Shown here: one piece after another, positions 53,005-63,373 of the stretch
Layout: every line of letters begins with the position of its first letter
How positions within the stretch are numbered: position 1 is the first letter of the stretch
Assembly (NCBI RefSeq): GCF_038595055.1
Contig: NZ_CP152002.1
Location: 1,098,501-1,162,500, forward strand
From: Paenibacillus sp. FSL R7-0345
Lineage (GTDB): Bacteria > Bacillota > Bacilli > Paenibacillales > Paenibacillaceae
DNA: 64,000 nt
Direction: 5' to 3'
The notes under the pieces: generated by a model
The model's input: the letters and a program-made list of their open reading frames with translations, nothing else
Database searches by the model: none
What the model was told of the DNA's origin: nothing
Translations under genes and position numbers: made by a program

Positions 53005-54192
53005 TCAGGGTGTAACATAAACAGCCTCTTCTGTCCGGGCCTGGGCCCGGGCGCTCCGCAGCTCAGCTGCACCGTCCGCGGTCTTGCCCAGCAGCTGCAG
53101 TACAGTGGAAGCGCAGTTGTGCGGCTGCTGGCGCTCCAGGGCAAGCCGGCGTCTGCGCTGCTCCTCGATCCCCGCATATTCCCGCAGCAGGAGGGAGAAC
53201 CATTTGTCCACTACCTGTGAATCAAGCACCTCGGCAAGGCCGAGCTCCACGAAATACTGGCAGTTCTTCTCCTCCTGGCCGGGAATGGCATTGTAGAACA
53301 GCATCGGGATTCCTTTGGCCTGGCCTTCAGTACAAGTCATCCCGCCCGGTTTCGTTATCAGCAGGTCAGCAGCATCCATCAGCTTGTTAATTTCACTGCT
53401 GTAGCCCAGAATTTTCACATTGGGATGATTCAGCAGGGGGGTGGAGCGCATTTTGGCAACAAGCTTATCATTACTGCCCATGCAGAAGATCAGTTGAATC
53501 TGATCCATTCTTGCAGTGAGCGAATCCATGACATCGCCCCCGAACATCAGCCCCCAGCCTCCGCCCATAATCAGTACTGTCGGAATATCGGCGAGCCCGA
53601 GCTCCTTCCGCAGAAGCGTTTTGTTAGAACGCTCCCAGAACTTGGGATGTACCGGTATACCGGTGACTGTGACCAGCTCAGGCGGAACTCCGCGTCCGGT
53701 AAGGATCGATTTGACCCGTAAGGTGGAGACCAGATAACGGTCAGCCTCGGGATTCACCCAGCTGCCGTGCGCATCATAATCTGTAATCAGAGTGTAAAGC
53801 GGGATATTGAGCCCCTGCTGCTTCAGCCTGGAGATGACGGCGGCAGGAATCGGGTGGGAGCAGATGATCAGATCGGGCTTGAGCTGCTGCACCACCTTTT
53901 TGGCATGAGTATAAAAAACCCGGTGCAGTGCTGCCCGGGTCAGCCGATTCAATGATTTATGATATTGGGTTTTATACATCATGCCGACCAGTCTGGGCTG
54001 GCTGCTGACTGTCTTGCGGTAAGCAGAAAGAATCCAAGGCGCAACCGTAGGATTCAGGAATTTGCCCAGCTCAATGACCCGGCATTGAACGTCCGGGTTA
54101 AGCAGTCTGATTCCTTCGGCCAGAGCATAGGCTGCCCCTGTATGGCCCGTGCCGAAGCCTTCCGAAAACAGCAGTACTCTTTTCTTTCGCAT
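53005..54192 (-). CDS. UgtP-like diacylglycerol glucosyltransferase (GT28 family)
   Basis: A 395-residue GT-B enzyme with the MGDG synthase-type N-terminal domain (VLLFSEGFGTGHTGAAYALA, CSHPIPAAVISRL, LITDYDAHGSW) and a GT28 C-terminal domain with LIMGGGWGLMFGG and ITKPGGMTCTEGQAKGIPML. Members transfer glucose or galactose from UDP-sugar to diacylglycerol for membrane glycolipids and lipoteichoic-acid anchors. AGGTGA lies close to the ATG. Two tandem -10-like repeats lie about 90 and 120 bases upstream. GalU or a housekeeping homologue would supply UDP-glucose. Confidence 0.85.
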   Translation of the reverse strand: MRKKRVLLFSEGFGTGHTGAAYALAEGIRLLNPDVQCRVIELGKFLNPTVAPWILSAYRKTVSSQPRLVGMMYKTQYHKSLNRLTRAALHRVFYTHAKKVVQQLKPDLIICSHPIPAAVISRLKQQGLNIPLYTLITDYDAHGSWVNPEADRYLVSTLRVKSILTGRGVPPELVTVTGIPVHPKFWERSNKTLLRKELGLADIPTVLIMGGGWGLMFGGDVMDSLTARMDQIQLIFCMGSNDKLVAKMRSTPLLNHPNVKILGYSSEINKLMDAADLLITKPGGMTCTEGQAKGIPMLFYNAIPGQEEKNCQYFVELGLAEVLDSQVVDKWFSLLLREYAGIEEQRRRRLALERQQPHNCASTVLQLLGKTADGAAELRSARAQARTEEAVYVTP

Positions 54193-54495
54193 AAGTTCAC
54201 CTGCTACTTTCCTTCATGGGTAGAATTGCGGGTTCTCTTCTTAGATCGAATACGAGATACCTCGGGTAAAAGTTCCTCTTACATTATACAAGGGAATTAG
54301 CTTCTTTTCTCACATTATACAAATAAGACGTAAATGGAAAGTTAAAACACTGCAAAAAATAAAAATAAAGAAGCGGGCAGGGTATTGCCAACTATAAGCG
54401 AAAGTGATAAAGTGGATCTTGACCGAATGACCGGATTAGTAAAATGGTCAAGTCGAGGTGGCAGCGATTTTTACTGGAAAGGGAGTGGATAACAG
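54193..54495. other. Divergent intergenic region (UgtP-like / TetR)
   Basis: This 303-base gap holds two copies of TCTYACATTATACAA at 54277-54291 and 54308-54322 (read as TTGTATAATGTRAGA on the minus strand), 31 bases apart, each containing TATAAT. They look like tandem minus-strand promoters for the UgtP-like gene. The TetR operator lies at 54428-54450. No gene seen. Confidence 0.5.
54428..54450 (+). promoter_or_regulatory. TetR-family operator, site 1
   Basis: A 23-base element with TGACCG at one end and TGGTCA at the other, enclosing GATTAGTAAAA. A second site upstream of the YhgE/Pip gene matches at 19 of 23 positions. An extra TGACCG half-site starts at 54420. It lies 45 bases before the TetR gene, suggesting autoregulation. 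Confidence 0.6.
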
Positions 54496-55086
54496 GTGGC
54501 TGTGGTAGATCGAAGGCAGCTGGTGCTTCAGGCCGCAACGAAATGTTTTTCATTATTCGGCTATAAGGCAACGACAATGGATCAGGTCGCAAAGATTGCC
54601 AATGTCGGGAAAGGTACGATATATACCTTTTTTACGAACAAGGAGCAGCTGTTTGATGAGATTCTGCGTGATGTCATTAGCGAGATGAAGCATATCGCCG
54701 AGCGGGAGATCAGACGGGATAAGCCGTTTTTTGATAACCTGCACAGGGTACTGGATGCACTGCTTGAATTTCGTAGCGAACACGAGCTGTTTATCAAGCT
54801 TTCCCAGGAAAGTCGCGATTTCGGAACGCCGCAGGCCGGTGACGGGCTCGACAAGCTTGAGAGCGTAGTGCTGGAATATCTGGAACGGGAGGTGGAACAG
54901 GCCATAAAGCATGGAGAGATCAAGCCGTGCGACTCCAAGATCGTATCTATAGTAATGTTCAGGCTGTACATCGTGCTGACTGCTGAGCTTAATAAGGTGC
55001 ATGTACCTTTGAGCAAGGAGCAGATCAAGGATTATTTTCATTTGTTTTTGGCAGATGGCCTGGCTGAGCAAGCATTGAACTGCTGA
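54496..55086 (+). CDS. TetR/AcrR family transcriptional regulator
   Basis: A 196-residue repressor. The N-terminal HTH (about 7-50; FGYKATTMDQVAKIANVGKG, then IYTFFTNKEQLF) is a clear TetR domain; the helical C-terminal ligand-binding part is not assignable. GTG start with GGGAGTGG about 7 bases upstream. The next gene, 246 bases downstream on the same strand, encodes a YhgE/Pip membrane protein. Both upstream regions carry the same 23-base operator, so this protein probably represses itself and its neighbour. Confidence 0.9.
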   Translation: MAVVDRRQLVLQAATKCFSLFGYKATTMDQVAKIANVGKGTIYTFFTNKEQLFDEILRDVISEMKHIAEREIRRDKPFFDNLHRVLDALLEFRSEHELFIKLSQESRDFGTPQAGDGLDKLESVVLEYLEREVEQAIKHGEIKPCDSKIVSIVMFRLYIVLTAELNKVHVPLSKEQIKDYFHLFLADGLAEQALNC

Positions 55087-55202
55087 TGAGGGAATGGCGC
55101 ACAGGCTGTCCGCTTTCCCTGAAGGCGGTGCTGCATCGTGAGCATTCGTAACATCTTGAGCGTTTGTAGCATCAGGTGAAGTTAATTTTTTTTGCTCTCG
55201 AT

Positions 55203-55225
55203 TGACCGAATGGGGAAAATGGTCA
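55203..55225 (+). promoter_or_regulatory. TetR-family operator, site 2
   Basis: The 23-base element begins TGACCGAAT and ends AAAATGGTCA, with 19 of 23 positions identical to the site at 54428. It lies 107 bases before the YhgE/Pip gene start. Confidence 0.6.
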
Positions 55226-55332
55226 TCTGGTGTTACTGCAACTTTCATCAGGCTAGCAATTCAGCAGTACCCGGAGATAGAGAGAATTATAGCATTATAA
55301 AAAGAGCATATGATTATAAGGAGAGAACCAGA

Positions 55333-57687
55333 ATGAAATCTTTATCCGTCTTTTTTAAGGACCTGGGCGCGGCGCTGAAAAATCCCAAGGTGCTGATTCC
55401 CATGTTCGTCGTCCTGTTCATTCCCGTACTGTATAGCGGATTGTTCCTCAAGGCATTCTGGGACCCGTACGGTAAAATGAATGAGCTGCCTGTTGCCGTA
55501 GTTAATGAGGATAAAGGCGCTGAATACGAGGGCTCCCAGCTTACCGCCGGCAGTGATCTGGTGGAGGAGCTCAAAAAAACCGACGGGTTCAAGTGGAATT
55601 TCGTAACCCGGGCCGAGGCTGAGGCCGGGCTGGACGATGATACGTATTACATGGCGATTATCGTTCCGGAGGACTTCTCTGCCAGCGCAACGACGCTGCT
55701 GGAGGCTGATCCGCAGCCGGCCAAAATCATTTATGAGCCTAATGAAGGCTATAACTTCCTGGCCGGTCAGATCGGCGGAACTGCCGTAAAGGATATCAAG
55801 ACTAAAGTCTCTGCCAAAATCACAGAAGCCTATACGACTTCTGTATTCGATAAGATTACGGATATCGCTGACGGGCTCGGCGATGCCGGTGACGGAGCTA
55901 CGCAAATTGCTGACGGCGCGGCCAAGCTGGATGACGGTGCGCTCAAGCTGAAGGATAATCTGCTTGTGCTGACTGAGGGCACCGGCAAGCTGGTAGAGGG
56001 TGTAGCTCCGCTGACCGAAGGCGTAACCGCCCTTAATACCGGTGCCGCAGCGCTGGAGAGCGGCAGCAGCGCCCTGGCAGGCGGACTTGAGCAATTGTCC
56101 GCCGCACATAAGAAGCTGCAGGCCGGCGTAACGCAGACTGCGGACGGCAGCAAGCAGCTTAGCGCAGGCCTGAAGAAGACTGAAGCCGGAGCGAAGGCTC
56201 TGCAGGCCGGTACACAGTCGGCAGTAGACGGAACAGCGAAGCTTGCGGCCGGCACACAATCTGTTGTGGACGGCAGCAGTAAGCTGGCGGCCGGACTGAC
56301 GGACGCGAATGAAGGCAGTGCGAAGCTGGAAGCCGGCCTGCAGGCTTCCAAGGAAGGCAGCGCGAAGGTTAGCGCCGCTGCCAAAGCAGTATCAGACGGC
56401 CTGCAGCAGCTGGCCAAGTCGAACCCGCAGCTTGCTGCAAGCGCAGATGTGCAGAAGCTGCTGGCCGCAAGCGCTGCTGTAGCCGAGGGCACAGCGCAGC
56501 TCGATCAGAGCCAGCAGCAGCTGCTGGCTGGCGCGACCTCGCTGCACAGCGGCCACGGCCAGCTGGTGCAGGGCGCGAACCAGCTGCAGGCGGGAACGCA
56601 GCAGCTGGACGCGGGGGTTACGCAGCTGCATGAAGGTGCGCAGCAGCTCAATGCAGGCAGCACGCAGCTGCTGGCCGGGCAGCAGCAGCTCCTGGCCGGC
56701 GCAGCGAAGCTGGAAACCGGCGGCGGCACGCTGTCGGCCGGGATGCAGCAGTTCGGCGCGAAGCTGGACGAAGCAGCCGCAGGCGGAGCGAAGCTGGCTG
56801 ACGGCGGCAAAGCGCTGGAGGCGGGCACCTCTAAGCTGCTGGCAGGCGCAGGCCAGCTGAGCAGCGGCCTTAGCTCGGTGGCGGACGGCTCGAAGAAGCT
56901 CAGCGACGGTGCAGGCCAGCTGAAGGACGGCCTCGACGAGCTGAAGTCCGGCTCCGGCGAGCTTGCTTCGAAGCTTGGAGACGCAGCTTCCCAGACCAGC
57001 ACCGTGAACAAGACGGATGCGCTGGTGTCCATGTTCGCACAGCCTGTACAGATTGAAGAAGTGAAGGTCAGTGCAGTACCGAATTACGGCACAGGCTTTG
57101 CTCCTTACTTCCTGTCGCTCGGATTGTTTGTAGGCGCGCTGATCTGCACGCTGGTCATTCCAATGAGCAGCTCCGAAGTTCCGGGTGCCAGCCGGTTCAA
57201 CCGTTTCATCAGCCGTACGCTGACCTTCTCGATGATGAGTGTGCTCCAGTCGCTGATGGCAGCAGTTATTGTACTGTACGGCCTTGGCCTTGAGGTACAG
57301 AACGTAGCCTTGTTCTACGCGTTTACCTTCATAACCAGCATTTCGTTCATGTGGATGATCCAGGCGATTGTAACCTGGCTGGATCAGCCTGGACGGTTTG
57401 TTGTCATCGTGATCCTGATCTTCCAGCTGACAACCAGTGCAGGCACCTTCCCGCTGGAGCTGATTCCCGGCTGGATGAAGTTCTTCAACCCGCTGCTTCC
57501 GATGACTTACAGCGTCCGCGGATTTAAGGCAGCAATTTCCACCGGTAATTACGATGTAATGTGGAGCGATGCGGGAGTATTGGCCATTTATGGGATAGTA
57601 TTCCTGGCCCTGACCTTCACTTACTTCATGACCCGCAGCCAGGAGAATGAAATTACTGTAAAAAGTGAACAAGTGTTGACTGTATAA
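55333..57687 (+). CDS. YhgE/Pip domain membrane protein
   Basis: A 784-residue membrane protein. An N-terminal helix (about 19-42) is followed by the conserved YhgE N-domain (LPVAVVNEDKGAEYEGSQL), a long extracytoplasmic region (about 170-560) built of repeats with Leu and Gly at fixed spacing (LDDGALKLKDN, LQAGTQQLDAG and many alike), then about five helices in a C-terminal ABC-2-like membrane domain with a PLLPMTYSVRGFKAAIS segment. Relatives include the phage infection protein Pip and YhgE; some export lipids or toxins, or serve ESX-type secretion. AAGGAGAG precedes the ATG. Probably repressed by the upstream TetR protein. Confidence 0.88.
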   Translation: MKSLSVFFKDLGAALKNPKVLIPMFVVLFIPVLYSGLFLKAFWDPYGKMNELPVAVVNEDKGAEYEGSQLTAGSDLVEELKKTDGFKWNFVTRAEAEAGLDDDTYYMAIIVPEDFSASATTLLEADPQPAKIIYEPNEGYNFLAGQIGGTAVKDIKTKVSAKITEAYTTSVFDKITDIADGLGDAGDGATQIADGAAKLDDGALKLKDNLLVLTEGTGKLVEGVAPLTEGVTALNTGAAALESGSSALAGGLEQLSAAHKKLQAGVTQTADGSKQLSAGLKKTEAGAKALQAGTQSAVDGTAKLAAGTQSVVDGSSKLAAGLTDANEGSAKLEAGLQASKEGSAKVSAAAKAVSDGLQQLAKSNPQLAASADVQKLLAASAAVAEGTAQLDQSQQQLLAGATSLHSGHGQLVQGANQLQAGTQQLDAGVTQLHEGAQQLNAGSTQLLAGQQQLLAGAAKLETGGGTLSAGMQQFGAKLDEAAAGGAKLADGGKALEAGTSKLLAGAGQLSSGLSSVADGSKKLSDGAGQLKDGLDELKSGSGELASKLGDAASQTSTVNKTDALVSMFAQPVQIEEVKVSAVPNYGTGFAPYFLSLGLFVGALICTLVIPMSSSEVPGASRFNRFISRTLTFSMMSVLQSLMAAVIVLYGLGLEVQNVALFYAFTFITSISFMWMIQAIVTWLDQPGRFVVIVILIFQLTTSAGTFPLELIPGWMKFFNPLLPMTYSVRGFKAAISTGNYDVMWSDAGVLAIYGIVFLALTFTYFMTRSQENEITVKSEQVLTV

Positions 57688-57717
57688 CGAGTTTGCCGGA
57701 AATGTACCAAACGCAGC

Positions 57718-57745
57718 AAAGGACGCCCCTGCAGGGGCGTCCTTT
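57718..57745. terminator. Rho-independent terminator after the YhgE/Pip gene
   Basis: A perfect 28-base palindrome: AAAGGACGCCCCTG with its complement, ending CCTTT. Confidence 0.8.
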
Positions 57746-58059
57746 GCATTTTCATATGCGGGAAAGTCTAAAAAAAAGGGTGGAAAGTGAAAATAAAAAC
57801 CGGTTGAAGCGGTTTCAATGTATAAGGGCTTATTCATTCAAAATGCATAATTATGCACTATAAAGTTTTTTTACACTTTTGCTCAGTAAAGCTGTACCGT
57901 AAAAACAAATGTTAATCAAACTCATAAAAAACTTTAAATTGCACTGATGTAAGGTCGATGATAAACTTATATAACCAATCTGGATTGAATAATTATTAAG
58001 AATTTCCTTGTAACATTTTCCTGAGAATTAGGTACAACTTTAGAATAGAAAGGTTGCGT
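57746..58059 (+). promoter_or_regulatory. Upstream region of the glutamate synthase gene
   Basis: AT-rich, gene-free. It contains a perfect palindrome TGCATAATTATGCA (57844-57857) and a CodY-box-like ATTTTCCTGAGAATT (58015-58029; 12 of 15 match to AATTTTCWGAAAATT) 30 bases before the start codon. Glutamate synthase is under nitrogen/CodY control in Bacillus, which makes the CodY match plausible but unproven. A convincing promoter was not found. Confidence 0.4.
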
Positions 58060-61000
58060 ATGATGAGACACACTGAACTGCCCAACAAACAAGGTCTTTA
58101 TGATCCCCAGTTCGAAAAAGATGCATGCGGCATGGGCTTTGTTGCCCATATTAAAGGTAAACCTTCCCATGATATCGTAAGCAACGCTTTGACTATGCTC
58201 TTTAATATGGAGCATCGCGGTGGACAGGGAAGCGAGCCGAACTCCGGTGACGGAGCCGGCATTATGCTGCAAATTCCGCACCGTTTCTTTGCCGGTGAAG
58301 CCAGTAAGCTTGGCTTTGAGCTGCCGGATCAGGGCCAATATGGCGTGGGTATGATCTTTTTGTCTCATAACGAGGAGATCCGCGCCGGTCATGAAGCTCT
58401 GCTCAGCGAAATTATTGCTGAAGAAGGCCAGGTGGTGCTGGGATACCGTGATGTTCCCACCTATGATGAAATGCTGGGCAAAACCGCTAAGGCTGCCAAG
58501 CCTTATGTACGCCAGGTGTTTATCGGCCGTTCGGCAGGCCTTGCTGATGAGCTGGCCTTTGAGCGCAAGCTGTTTGTAATCCGCAAGCGTGCAGAGCTCG
58601 CTATCCGCTACGGCGGTGTTGAAGAGGCTGAATCCTTTTATATGCCAAGCATGTCCTGCCGCAAGATCGTATACAAAGGCATGCTGACAACTGAGCAGGT
58701 CGGCCAGTTCTACCTCGATCTGCAGAATGAAGAGCTGGAGTCGGCAATCGCCCTCGTCCACTCCCGTTTCAGCACCAATACGTTCCCGAGCTGGGAACGT
58801 GCCCACCCGTACCGCTTCATGATCCACAATGGTGAGATCAACACGCTGCGGGGGAATGTGAACTGGATGCATGCCCGCCAGTCCTTGTTCAAGAGTGAAA
58901 TGTTCGGGGAATCCCTGGGCAAGATCAAGCCGATTGTGAATCCGGATGGTTCCGATACTGCTATGTTCGATAACACTTTTGAATTCCTTTATCTCAGCGG
59001 ACGCTCGCTGCCGCATGTGGCCATGATGATGGTACCTGAGCCTTGGAGCAACCATGAGACTATGAGCGACGATAAGAAGGCGTTCTATGAATACCACAGC
59101 ACCCTGATGGAGCCGTGGGACGGACCTGCCGCAATGGGCTTTACCGACGGTGTGCAAATCGGTGCGATGCTTGACCGTAACGGTCTGCGTCCGGCGCGTT
59201 ATTATGTAACCAAAGACGATATGATTATTCTCTCCTCGGAAGCGGGAGTGCTTGATATTCCGGCAGAGGATGTACTATACAAAGACCGGCTGAAACCGGG
59301 ACGCATGCTGCTGGTTGATACGAAGCAGGGACGGATTATCTCCGACGAGGAGGTTAAAGCCCAAATCGCTTCTGAAGAGCCTTACCGGCAATGGCTGGAT
59401 GAGCATCTGATCGGTCTTGATCAGCTTCCTGAAGCGCCTGAGCTTCCGAATCCTAAGCATGACAATGTGCAGCAGCTGCAGCAGTCGTTCGGCTATACCT
59501 TTGAAGACCTGCGCAAGGTGCTGGAGCCTATGGCTTCCACCGGCGCCGAAGCGGTCGGCTCGATGGGCTATGATGCCCCGCTGGCCGTGCTTTCGGACCG
59601 TCCGCAGCGTCTATACAACTACTTTAAACAAATGTTCGCGCAGGTAACCAATCCGCCGATCGATGCCATCCGTGAGGAGCTGGTTACTTCCACCGCGACT
59701 ACAATCGGTCCGGAACGCAACCTGCTGAAGCCTGAGCCGGAGAGCTGCCGGCAGATTTCCCTGGATTCGCCGATCCTCTCCAATGAGGATTTCGCCAAGA
59801 TCCGCCACGTCCGCCGTGCCGGCTTCAAGTCGATGTCGATTCCGATCCTGTTCCCGGCTGAGCTTGGGGCCGAAGGTATGCGCATCGCCCTTGAGCGCAT
59901 GAATGAGGCGGCTGACCGTGTAATGGCCAAGGGCCACAATATCCTTATCCTGTCTGACCGCGGCGTAGACCGTGAGAATGCGGCTATTCCGGCGCTGCTG
60001 GCTGTATCCAGCCTGCATCACCATCTGATCCGCTCCGGATCACGGACCAAGGTCAGCATCCTGCTGGAGTCCGGCGAGCCGCGTGAAGTGCATCACTACG
60101 CGCTGCTGCTCGGTTACGGTGTGAGCGCTGTTAACCCTTATCTTGCTTTTGAGAGTCTGGACGACATGATCGGCCAGGGTCTGCTGCGCGGCATCTCGCA
60201 TGAGAAGGCTGTTAAGAACTATATCAAGGCTGCAACGAAGAGCGTAGTTAAGATATTATCCAAAATGGGCATTTCCACAATCCAGTCCTACCGCGGCGCA
60301 CAGATTTTTGAAGCTGTCGGTTTGAGCACAGAATTCGTGGACCGTTACTTTACCTGGACGCCTTCCCGTATCGGCGGGATCGGCCTTGAAGAAGTGGCGG
60401 CTGAAGCACTTTCTCATCATAACCGTGCCTTCACCGAGAAGGACGGCAATGACAAGGTGCTTGACTCCGGCGGTGATTACCAGTGGCGCAGTGACGGGGA
60501 AGATCATCTGTTTAATCCGCAGACCATCCATCTGCTTCAGCATTCCGTGCGGAGCGGGGACTACAGCCTGTACAAGAAATATGCGGCACTCGTTCAGGGT
60601 GAGACCAAGAAGCACCAGACGATCCGCTCCATGCTGGAATTCAAATCCGTGAACCAGCCGGTTCCACTGGATGAAGTTGAGCCGGCGGAATCGATTATGA
60701 AACGCTTTAAGACCGGTGCCATGTCGTTTGGTTCCATCAGTAAGGAAGCTCACGAGACACTGGCTATCGCAATGAACCGCATCGGCGGCAAGAGCAACAC
60801 CGGCGAGGGCGGGGAAGACCCGGCCCGCTTTATCCCTGACGCTAACGGCGATTCCCGCCGCAGTGCGATCAAGCAGGTGGCATCGGGACGCTTCGGTGTT
60901 ACCTCGAACTACCTGGTGAACGCTGATGAAATTCAGATCAAGATGGCACAGGGAGCGAAGCCGGGTGAAGGCGGACAACTTCCGGGACGTAAGGTATACC

Positions 61001-62658
61001 CTTGGGTAGCTGAAGTACGCGGTTCTACAGCAGGTGTAGGTCTGATCTCGCCGCCGCCGCACCATGACATCTATTCCATCGAGGATTTGGCAGAGCTGAT
61101 TTATGATCTGAAGAACGCCAATCCGCGGGCCAGCATCAACGTGAAGCTGGTATCCGAGGTGGGTGTCGGAACGATTGCTGCCGGCGTAGCCAAAGGCCGT
61201 GCCGACATTATCCTGATCAGCGGTTATGACGGTGGTACCGGGGCTTCCCCGATGAACTCGATCCGCCATGCCGGTCTGCCGTGGGAGCTCGGGCTTGCCG
61301 AGACTCACCAGACGCTTATGCTGAACAATCTGCGTGACCGTGTTGTACTGGAAACCGACGGAAAAATGCTCAGCGGACGCGACCTCGCGGTAGCAGTCCT
61401 GCTGGGAGCGGAAGAATACGGATTCGCAACAGCGCCGCTCGTAGCGGTTGGCTGTATCATGATGCGCGTCTGCCAGATGGATACCTGTCCGGTCGGCGTA
61501 GCTACCCAGAATCCGGATCTGCGTAAAAACTTTACCGGCGATCCGCAGCATGTCGTTAACTTTATGACCTTTGTAGCCCAGGATTTGCGCGAAATCATGG
61601 CAGAGCTTGGCTTCCGCACCATCGAAGAGATGGTAGGACGCACTGACTGTCTTGATGCTGTACGTGCTTCGGACCACTGGAAGAAGAAAGGCGTTGATCT
61701 GAGCAGTCTGCTGCACACTCCGGCTATGCCGGAAGGAAGCACACGCTTCCGCAGCAAATTCCAGAACCACGGCCTGGAAGAGACAATCGATGTATCGAAG
61801 CTGCTCGATCTGGCTGCTCCGGCGCTGGAATCCGGCCAGGCGGTAGAGGTATCGCTGCCGATTACCAACGTCAACCGTGCCGTAGGTACAATCCTGGGAA
61901 GTGAGCTGACCCGTAAATACGGAGCGGCAGGGCTGCCGGATGATACCATCCGCCTGAACTTCACCGGCTCTGCCGGACAGAGTCTAGGAGCGTTCGTGCC
62001 GAAGGGAATTACGATTACGGTCGAAGGCGACTCCAATGACTATGTAGGTAAAGGATTGTCCGGCGGCAAGCTGATTATCAAGCCGTCACCTAAGGCTACC
62101 TTTGCTGCAGAAGACAACATCATTATCGGAAATACGGCGCTCTACGGGGCAACCGGCGGTGAAGCGTATATCAACGGTATCGCTGGTGAACGGTTTGCTG
62201 TGCGTAACTCCGGCGCGAACGTAGTTGTTGAAGGCGCGGGCGACCACGGCTGTGAATATATGACCGGCGGCCGCGTAGTCGTACTGGGTGCGACCGGCCG
62301 CAACTTCGCGGCAGGGATGTCCGGCGGTATCGCCTATGTCTATGATCCGGAGAACAGCTTCATCAAACGCTGCAACCTGGAAATGGTTCTGCTGGAGCGT
62401 GTTGAGGAGGCTGACGAAGCAGCCGAGCTGCACAAGCTGATCTCGCGCCATGCTGAGCTTACCGGCAGTGCTGTTGCAGGCCGGATTCTCGACAGCTGGG
62501 AAGCTGCCCTGCCTAAGTTCATCCGTGTCATTCCGAAGGACTACAAACGGATGCTTGAGCAGATCCGCAAGGTGGAGCAGACCGGCCTGACCGGCGAAGC
62601 TGCCCTGATGGCTGCTTTTGAAGCCAATATGCGCGAACTTGCGCGTGTCGGAGGCTAA
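58060..62658 (+). CDS. gltB: Glutamate synthase (NADPH) large subunit
   Basis: A 1532-residue enzyme. The N-terminal class II amidotransferase domain has its nucleophile Cys23 in KDACGMGF after a short propeptide, with MEHRGGQG and GEINTLRGN. The central and FMN-binding domains carry [11 protein letters not shown] and [12 protein letters not shown]; cysteines of the 3Fe-4S cluster are in [18 protein letters not shown]; the C-terminal beta-helix has repeated GG motifs. It makes two glutamates from glutamine and 2-oxoglutarate with the GltD subunit. The ATG at 58060 is favoured by AAAGG 6 bases upstream. No gltD follows; a terminator does, so the small subunit must be encoded elsewhere. Called gltA in Bacillus. 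Confidence 0.96.
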   Translation: MMRHTELPNKQGLYDPQFEKDACGMGFVAHIKGKPSHDIVSNALTMLFNMEHRGGQGSEPNSGDGAGIMLQIPHRFFAGEASKLGFELPDQGQYGVGMIFLSHNEEIRAGHEALLSEIIAEEGQVVLGYRDVPTYDEMLGKTAKAAKPYVRQVFIGRSAGLADELAFERKLFVIRKRAELAIRYGGVEEAESFYMPSMSCRKIVYKGMLTTEQVGQFYLDLQNEELESAIALVHSRFSTNTFPSWERAHPYRFMIHNGEINTLRGNVNWMHARQSLFKSEMFGESLGKIKPIVNPDGSDTAMFDNTFEFLYLSGRSLPHVAMMMVPEPWSNHETMSDDKKAFYEYHSTLMEPWDGPAAMGFTDGVQIGAMLDRNGLRPARYYVTKDDMIILSSEAGVLDIPAEDVLYKDRLKPGRMLLVDTKQGRIISDEEVKAQIASEEPYRQWLDEHLIGLDQLPEAPELPNPKHDNVQQLQQSFGYTFEDLRKVLEPMASTGAEAVGSMGYDAPLAVLSDRPQRLYNYFKQMFAQVTNPPIDAIREELVTSTATTIGPERNLLKPEPESCRQISLDSPILSNEDFAKIRHVRRAGFKSMSIPILFPAELGAEGMRIALERMNEAADRVMAKGHNILILSDRGVDRENAAIPALLAVSSLHHHLIRSGSRTKVSILLESGEPREVHHYALLLGYGVSAVNPYLAFESLDDMIGQGLLRGISHEKAVKNYIKAATKSVVKILSKMGISTIQSYRGAQIFEAVGLSTEFVDRYFTWTPSRIGGIGLEEVAAEALSHHNRAFTEKDGNDKVLDSGGDYQWRSDGEDHLFNPQTIHLLQHSVRSGDYSLYKKYAALVQGETKKHQTIRSMLEFKSVNQPVPLDEVEPAESIMKRFKTGAMSFGSISKEAHETLAIAMNRIGGKSNTGEGGEDPARFIPDANGDSRRSAIKQVASGRFGVTSNYLVNADEIQIKMAQGAKPGEGGQLPGRKVYPWVAEVRGSTAGVGLISPPPHHDIYSIEDLAELIYDLKNANPRASINVKLVSEVGVGTIAAGVAKGRADIILISGYDGGTGASPMNSIRHAGLPWELGLAETHQTLMLNNLRDRVVLETDGKMLSGRDLAVAVLLGAEEYGFATAPLVAVGCIMMRVCQMDTCPVGVATQNPDLRKNFTGDPQHVVNFMTFVAQDLREIMAELGFRTIEEMVGRTDCLDAVRASDHWKKKGVDLSSLLHTPAMPEGSTRFRSKFQNHGLEETIDVSKLLDLAAPALESGQAVEVSLPITNVNRAVGTILGSELTRKYGAAGLPDDTIRLNFTGSAGQSLGAFVPKGITITVEGDSNDYVGKGLSGGKLIIKPSPKATFAAEDNIIIGNTALYGATGGEAYINGIAGERFAVRNSGANVVVEGAGDHGCEYMTGGRVVVLGATGRNFAAGMSGGIAYVYDPENSFIKRCNLEMVLLERVEEADEAAELHKLISRHAELTGSAVAGRILDSWEAALPKFIRVIPKDYKRMLEQIRKVEQTGLTGEAALMAAFEANMRELARVGG

Positions 62659-62699
62659 ATTAAACCTGCTGTGTTAAGCAGCTTGGTGTAATAAAGAGT

Positions 62700-62745
62700 A
62701 AAGGGCTGTATTCTTCCGCTTGGCGGAGGATACAGCCCTTTTTTA
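62700..62745 (+). terminator. Rho-independent terminator after the glutamate synthase gene
   Basis: AAAGGGCTGTAT and ATACAGCCCTTT arms with an inner TTCCGC/GCGGAG stem, followed by Ts. Confidence 0.88.
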
Positions 62746-62851
62746 TACCGGTATAGATGATGCTATCCCTCCATCCATGATAAACAGCTGGTAATGGATT
62801 AACTAAATTAAAGCAGACCTGTCTGCTCAGCCCAAACTGCATGATTGGATG

Positions 62852-63128
62852 AATAAAGGGAAAAGTCCCATTAAACATCCACAAAGTAGGCAGGAAGAGC
62901 GGTAATAGAGGGAAAAATCCCATTAAACATCCACAAAGTAGGCAGGAAGAGCGGTAATAAAGGGAAAAATCCCATTAAACATCCACAAAGTAGGCAGGAA
63001 GAGCGGCAATAAAGGGAAAAATCCCATTAAACATCCACAAAGTAGGCAGGAAGAGCGGTAATAAAGGGAAAAATCCCATTAAACATCCACAAAGTAGGCA
63101 GGATGAGCAAAAATAAAGGGAAGGATCC
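62852..63128 (+). repeat. 52-bp tandem repeat, five full copies plus a partial
   Basis: Units begin at 62852, 62904, 62956, 63008 and 63060, with a 17-base partial at 63112. Each starts AATAAAGGGAAAAATCCC, which contains the inverted pair GGGA/TCCC, and continues with ATTAAACATCCACAAAG and TAGGCAGGAAGAGCGG. The copies differ at only a few positions. No variable spacers, so not a CRISPR array. Likely a variable-number minisatellite. Confidence 0.92.
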
Positions 63129-63373
63129 ATTACTTAGGCAGGTTTGGAAGGCGGCAGTTAAATTAAAGTTTGTTAAGCCATTAAGGGATTTCTTTTAAAA
63201 TTTTTTATATATGCAGTGTTACCGTCCTATTAAATCGTCTAATAGTTGGTTAGCTCTTCCTTTTCCCCCTGTTTTCAGGAAAAAGGCAGGATGTGGTAAT
63301 ATGAAAAATATATAAAATGAAATGGTTATATAGCTTGAACTTGGAAATTAAGTTAAGGGAAAAGTGGTGGAGG

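Noticed and set aside
57800..57816. TTGAAGCGGTTTCAA as a cre site before the glutamate synthase gene
   Set aside because: The core is one base short of the 14-base cre pattern and lies about 240 bases from the start codon.
56392..57837. A 481-codon minus-strand frame opposite the YhgE/Pip gene
   Set aside because: Shadow of the repetitive Leu/Gly-coding region; low-complexity Gln/Ala/Arg content and no start signal.
57967..59157. A 396-codon minus-strand frame overlapping the start of the glutamate synthase gene
   Set aside because: Antisense shadow, with no ribosome binding site and no recognisable motif.
60256..61770. A 504-codon open frame on the minus strand inside the glutamate synthase gene
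   Set aside because: It is antisense to a fully conserved enzyme, has no ribosome binding site or homology, and results from codon bias keeping stops out of that frame.
62852..63128. Possible CRISPR array
   Set aside because: Units are contiguous and uniform with no variable spacers, and no cas genes are present.
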